A DNA stretch of 9,714 bases from Campylobacterales bacterium (GTDB taxonomy: Bacteria > Campylobacterota > Campylobacteria > Campylobacterales > JALSKU01). The position numbers and the translations under genes were made by a program. Below the pieces are notes generated by a model that saw nothing but the letters and a program-made list of their open reading frames with translations, was not told where the DNA came from and made no database searches. The stretch lies in the NCBI GenBank assembly GCA_027023175.1, contig JALVWW010000197.1, positions 1 to 9,714 on the forward strand, read 5' to 3'. Position 1 is the stretch's first letter, and every line of letters begins with the position of its first letter. Below are positions 5,759-9,714 of the stretch, piece after piece.

Positions 5759-8345
5759 TTTTGCTTTGGCAAAAAACAGTTGCTACTCTATCAAAACAGA
5801 AGCCGGGTTGTTTACACCGATATACCCTTATAACATATTTTCACAAAAAACTTGTACATTGATAGAGCTTCCTTTGAAATTTTTTGGGGACAAAGCCTAT
5901 ATAGGGTGCTACAAAACCAAAAAAGAGGCATACAATAGATATAGCTTTTTAAGAAGAGTGGGCTTTCATTTTAAAGATGAAAAGATTGTAAAAATTACTC
6001 CTATGCAATATACAAATTTTATTATTTTTCCTTATTTTATTAAAAATACCCAAAAAAAACTTACAAAATATAAAAAAGAGTTTTTATCAAAGCTTGATGA
6101 TTTGACACCAAAAAAACTTACCAAAAAAATTCCAAAACACTTTTATGGGAACGGCATAGAAACAAAAAATATAGATAGTATATCTTTACTTCCCATACCC
6201 AATATATTTGCCTACTACAAGTATTACAAAAAATATCATTTATCAAAAAAAATAATAGTGTTATATAGCGGTATTTATACATTGGATGATATTTATAAAA
6301 AACTTCCGGATTTAATTAAAAAAGTATCTAAAAACAAATTTTTGATAAAAGCACCGATATATATCGCAAAAAGTGCATCTTTAGTGATACAAAATTCAAA
6401 AGTTTTACTTGAAAGCAAGCCAAAACCTATATTTGTTATGTATCATGGCAACCTCTATGTCAACAATTCAAGCTTTATAGCCTACAATCCAAAAACTAAA
6501 AGCTATGCAAAAAGAGAAAAAATAGAAGAGGAAGAAATCCTACTAATAGGCAGGCAAACGCCAAGACCGTATTTCTTGGGGCTTTCAAACTCTTATACTC
6601 TCTTTTTAAATTCAACTTTTAAAGGGCTTGGTTTTCATGACGGTGTATCAACTTTTGGCATTTCTCTTGCACAGCTACCCTCATCCATATTGCATGTCTC
6701 CAATATTTTAAATTTTTTAAGAGAAAAAAAACCTGAAGGCACCTATGTAGGAAATGAAATATATGATTCTATGATGGGATTTTATAGTGCAAATGCAAAA
6801 AATATAAATATTGTAGGAAATTACATTCATGATAATGTTATTTACAATATTGACCCGCATGATTATTCAAACAATCTTTTAATAGCAAGAAATCTTTTAA
6901 GTAGTGCCCGTCATGCACATGGAGTGATAATCTCCAGAGGAGTCACAAAGACACTCATAGCACAAAATATATCTATCAAAAATCACTCCAACGGAATTAT
7001 GCTTGATAGAATGTCCCTATATAACACTGTTTATGACAATCTGGCGTTTGCCAACGGTTATTCGGGTATATCATTTCAAGAAAGTGACAATAACATAATA
7101 GACAAAAATATCGCAGCGTATAATTTAATAGATGGGATAATTATCAGAAACTCTCTTAACATGCTTATTAAAAACAATAAAATTTTTAAAAACGGAAAAA
7201 ACGGTATCGAAGTGATGAGTAAAAATATAGATGACACCATTTATCGTGACTTCAAAAGAGACCCTTATCACAAAGCTACATCTTGTATTGTCACCAAAAA
7301 TAGTATAAAAAATAATTACTTCAACCAAATTACTGTAAAAAACAGGGCTGCTATAAAATTTTATAACAACTATTTTAATAAAAAAGATATTAATTTATTT
7401 GGAGGCAATTTATCACTATTTACCGATAAAATTATAAATAACAATTACAACTTCAAATTGTATGGAATAGGAAACAGATTTCACGCCATAAGCATAGATG
7501 AACTTAAAGTAAGAGATACTTTTTATGATATTTTTTCTGATTTGTCATACTATAATGATACCGGAGGTTTAAGCTTGGCAGAAATTTACAGACTTTTAAA
7601 CCTACACAATCTGGTAAAAAATGAGTTAAAAAGAGAGGCATCAAATCTTGTTGCAAAAGCTCTTGAGGCTTATGCTTTTTACAAGTTGAAATCAAATAAA
7701 AATAGAAAAAATTTTATTAAGTATTTAAGTTATATTGTCGAATCAGCCATCATGCAAAACAAAGATGCCATACTATCTGTGAGTGAAATAAAATATGTTT
7801 TAGCGATAAACGGACAAAATATCCAAGAAGCCTTTAAAATGGCTAAAAACAGAATGAAAAAAGGTGAGATTTTTGACAATGAAGACAAAAAAAGTAAGGT
7901 TGACTGTCGTTTGTCAAATTATTCAAAAAAAGTTATCAAATCATATATAGATATATTTATCTACAAATATAAGAAAAGCGATGCAAAAGATATCTTGGAA
8001 TATTTTAACATTTTAAATAAAAACTTTTCACTGATGCCACCAAATATTTTCAATAAAATGCAAGAGATTTACAAAGAAAAAAACGGTCCCAAACTAAGAT
8101 ATTATCACTTTATTAAATACAAACTAAACAAAATGAGACAAGACAGGTTATGCAAAAGATATTTGATAAAAAATAAATACTTGCAAAAAGAAACAAACAA
8201 TATACTGGAAAATGACTTACAAAAAAATATCTACAAATACAAACCTCTTTTTGAACACTATTTATCACTGATAAACAGACATAGAAATAAAAAACTTGGT
8301 TTTAAACAAATCCTGAATATTTTAAATATACAAGGCAGGAAATGA
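5718..8345 (+). CDS. algG: AlgG-like mannuronan C5-epimerase with N- and C-terminal extra domains
   Basis: AlgG converts mannuronate to guluronate in the polymer in the periplasm. The predicted 875-residue protein is much longer than Pseudomonas AlgG (about 540). It has a signal peptide (cleavage probable after ALA, residue 18), then a SPOR-like segment at about 21-93 with Cys22, Cys46 and Cys64. A right-handed beta-helix core spans about 175-560. The core has GFHDGVSTFG (305-314), the catalytic DPHD at 379-382 (His381 the expected base), HGVIISRGV with Arg407 where the charge-neutralising Arg is expected (26 residues after the His), and repeated NGI/SGI/DGI coils. Residues about 605-875 are a Lys-rich, mostly helical extension absent from Pseudomonas AlgG, of unknown family and possibly a TPR/Sel1-like solenoid. 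I chose the ATG at 5718; a TTG at 5706 is also in frame, but neither has a clear ribosome site. The start overlaps alg44 by 41 bp and the end overlaps the exporter gene by 4 bp. Confidence 0.9.
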   Translation: MRKILIISLLLFFDFALAKNSCYSIKTEAGLFTPIYPYNIFSQKTCTLIELPLKFFGDKAYIGCYKTKKEAYNRYSFLRRVGFHFKDEKIVKITPMQYTNFIIFPYFIKNTQKKLTKYKKEFLSKLDDLTPKKLTKKIPKHFYGNGIETKNIDSISLLPIPNIFAYYKYYKKYHLSKKIIVLYSGIYTLDDIYKKLPDLIKKVSKNKFLIKAPIYIAKSASLVIQNSKVLLESKPKPIFVMYHGNLYVNNSSFIAYNPKTKSYAKREKIEEEEILLIGRQTPRPYFLGLSNSYTLFLNSTFKGLGFHDGVSTFGISLAQLPSSILHVSNILNFLREKKPEGTYVGNEIYDSMMGFYSANAKNINIVGNYIHDNVIYNIDPHDYSNNLLIARNLLSSARHAHGVIISRGVTKTLIAQNISIKNHSNGIMLDRMSLYNTVYDNLAFANGYSGISFQESDNNIIDKNIAAYNLIDGIIIRNSLNMLIKNNKIFKNGKNGIEVMSKNIDDTIYRDFKRDPYHKATSCIVTKNSIKNNYFNQITVKNRAAIKFYNNYFNKKDINLFGGNLSLFTDKIINNNYNFKLYGIGNRFHAISIDELKVRDTFYDIFSDLSYYNDTGGLSLAEIYRLLNLHNLVKNELKREASNLVAKALEAYAFYKLKSNKNRKNFIKYLSYIVESAIMQNKDAILSVSEIKYVLAINGQNIQEAFKMAKNRMKKGEIFDNEDKKSKVDCRLSNYSKKVIKSYIDIFIYKYKKSDAKDILEYFNILNKNFSLMPPNIFNKMQEIYKEKNGPKLRYYHFIKYKLNKMRQDRLCKRYLIKNKYLQKETNNILENDLQKNIYKYKPLFEHYLSLINRHRNKKLGFKQILNILNIQGRK

Positions 8346-9714
8346 AAAGAGTATTGATAATTTCTCTACTAATAACTTCTGCACTGTTTTCCAAGACATG
8401 TATAATCGCATACAGTGCTGTAAAAATTCCTCTTTTTCAAAAAGAAAAATTTCAAACCATATTTAAAGATAGAGCAATTATCGAAAAGCAAAAAAAATAT
8501 GAAGTCTTGAAACTTGGACCTTTTGATATTATAAATGATAGTAAAAGAGCACTTGTAAATGTAAAAAAAGAGTACAAAGATGCTTTTATTGTCAATTGCC
8601 AAAACAGTTTTCACAAAAAGAAAACAAAGATACAGTACAATAATCTTTCTATGCTGACTCCTTGTCGAAAAAATTGTAAAAATTTTTCTTGCAAACAGTG
8701 CAGCGATAAGCACTATTCATGGGAAGTTGACAAAACAACCATAGAAAAATCTCTCAAGCTAAATATTAAGCCAATTATTGCATTTCCAAAAGAAACAAAC
8801 CCTTACAAAGAAAACAATGAAACAAACAATACCCGTTCAACATCATTTATTCGTTTTTATTTAAATGGAAATTTTACATATATACTTGGGCAGCAACCGA
8901 TAAATTCAAATCGCCTTAGAGGAGATTATGAAAATGCAAAAATAGGTTTACAGTATGGGTATTTTACCGATAACTGGAAGTTTTATACTGATGACAGAGT
9001 AATTTTATACAGAAAACATAAAAACAATGCAACAAGCAGTTCAATTGATTTGGATATCAAAGAGCTTTATTTGCAAAGTTACGGACTTTTTGACAACAGA
9101 CTAAACTACTTAATAGGAAGAAAACAGCTTTTAGATAAAAGGTCATGGTGGATTGACAAGCCTATGGATGTGGTGGGTATCTTCAACCTTCATGATCTTT
9201 ACCGATATGAAATCTACGCAGGAGGCAGGCTAAACAATTCTACACTTTTTTCAGATGATACCTCACTTGAAACAAATCTAAAACATACTAAATTTATAAT
9301 GGCACATTTTGATGATGAGTGGCACTATCTCAATCATTTAAGCCTGTTTGGTCTTAAAGAAAAAACTGACCTTCTCTCAAACAAAAAAGATATGCATTGG
9401 TTAGGAGTGCGTTTATTTGGTGATAGATACATAAACAGACAAGACAGGATAAGGTATTGGATCGATACGGGAATTAATAACGGAGAATACAATAATCAAT
9501 CTAAAAAAGGTTTTGCCTATGATATAGGAGCAATTTATAAAAAAGATGCAAACTACTCTTTTGGCTTATCGTATGCTTATGGCTCAAAGGAGTACAAACA
9601 ACCTATATTTGCTGATAACAAATCAAATTTTTTACAAAATGATATAAAATTTAGATATTATGGAGAATTTTTAGACCCTGAACTTACTAATATTTCCATT
9701 TTATCGATATATGC
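8342..9714 (+). CDS. algE: AlgE-like outer-membrane alginate exporter with N-terminal extension (3' end outside window)
   Basis: AlgE is the beta-barrel through which alginate leaves the cell. The reading frame is open for 457 codons from ATG 8342 to the window end. A signal peptide (about residues 1-17) is followed by a region absent from Pseudomonas AlgE. Residues about 19-86 look SPOR-like, with YEVLKLGPFD and a closing AFIVNC. Cys108, Cys112, Cys117 and Cys120 then form a cluster (Cx3Cx4Cx2C). From about 165 the protein becomes a run of amphipathic strands typical of a barrel. LIGRKQLLDKRSWWIDKPMD (257-276) matches the GRQRL...WW-D block of the alginate export family, and later strands end in aromatic-rich stretches. 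The ATGA overlap with algG implies translational coupling; AAGG at 8332-8335 or AGGA at 8337-8340 could serve as ribosome site. Pseudomonas AlgE has about 490 residues, so with about 165 extra residues a substantial part of the barrel probably lies beyond the edge. Confidence 0.85.
   Translation, partial: MKRVLIISLLITSALFSKTCIIAYSAVKIPLFQKEKFQTIFKDRAIIEKQKKYEVLKLGPFDIINDSKRALVNVKKEYKDAFIVNCQNSFHKKKTKIQYNNLSMLTPCRKNCKNFSCKQCSDKHYSWEVDKTTIEKSLKLNIKPIIAFPKETNPYKENNETNNTRSTSFIRFYLNGNFTYILGQQPINSNRLRGDYENAKIGLQYGYFTDNWKFYTDDRVILYRKHKNNATSSSIDLDIKELYLQSYGLFDNRLNYLIGRKQLLDKRSWWIDKPMDVVGIFNLHDLYRYEIYAGGRLNNSTLFSDDTSLETNLKHTKFIMAHFDDEWHYLNHLSLFGLKEKTDLLSNKKDMHWLGVRLFGDRYINRQDRIRYWIDTGINNGEYNNQSKKGFAYDIGAIYKKDANYSFGLSYAYGSKEYKQPIFADNKSNFLQNDIKFRYYGEFLDPELTNISILSIY

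Noticed and set aside
1..9714. CRISPR array, insertion sequence, tRNA or phage attachment site
   Set aside because: I looked for direct repeats at regular spacing, transposase-like frames, terminal inverted repeats and tRNA-like cloverleaf ends and saw none.

Overview
The window is AT-rich, single-copy bacterial DNA. It holds a compact run of six same-strand genes for making, modifying and exporting an alginate-type polysaccharide, next to a divergent Na+/H+ antiporter gene. The promoter style (extended TGNTATAAT with no clear -35), the Lys/Asn/Ile/Phe-rich proteins, the overlapping genes and the NhaA sequence suggest a Campylobacterota member (Sulfurimonas/Sulfurovum/Arcobacter-like). This taxonomic call is an inference and is not proven by the window.

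Layout: 1-313 (minus) is the N-terminal third of nhaA, running off the left edge. 314-1066 has no intact gene. Its minus strand carries protein-like reading frames broken by stops and an apparent frame change, which I read as a possible eroded gene; it also holds candidate promoters and two short dyads. 1067-9714 (plus) is the polysaccharide operon: a PL7-type alginate lyase, algD (GDP-mannose 6-dehydrogenase), alg8 (mannuronan synthase, GT2), alg44 (PilZ c-di-GMP receptor and co-polymerase), an algG-type mannuronan C5-epimerase with extra domains, and an algE-like outer-membrane exporter cut by the right edge.

How the genes fit together: AlgD oxidises GDP-mannose to GDP-mannuronate. Alg8 polymerises it across the inner membrane under control of c-di-GMP bound to Alg44. 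The AlgG-like enzyme converts mannuronate to guluronate residues in the periplasm. The AlgE-like barrel releases the chain, and the lyase probably clears or trims chains. Four of the five junctions overlap (4, 7, 41 and 4 bp) and the fifth is an 11-bp gap, so all six genes are probably one transcription unit starting near 1042.

Departures from the Pseudomonas alginate operon: the lyase is PL7-type, not the PL5 AlgL, and comes first. The order is lyase-D-8-44-G-E, with no algK between alg44 and algE. AlgG carries an N-terminal SPOR-like segment and about 270 extra C-terminal helical residues. The AlgE-like protein carries about 165 extra N-terminal residues with a SPOR-like segment and a cysteine cluster. 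A possible explanation is that scaffold functions (AlgK/AlgX) have been moved into fused domains. No algK, algX, algI/J/F or algA is seen, but the right edge falls inside algE, so they may lie downstream.
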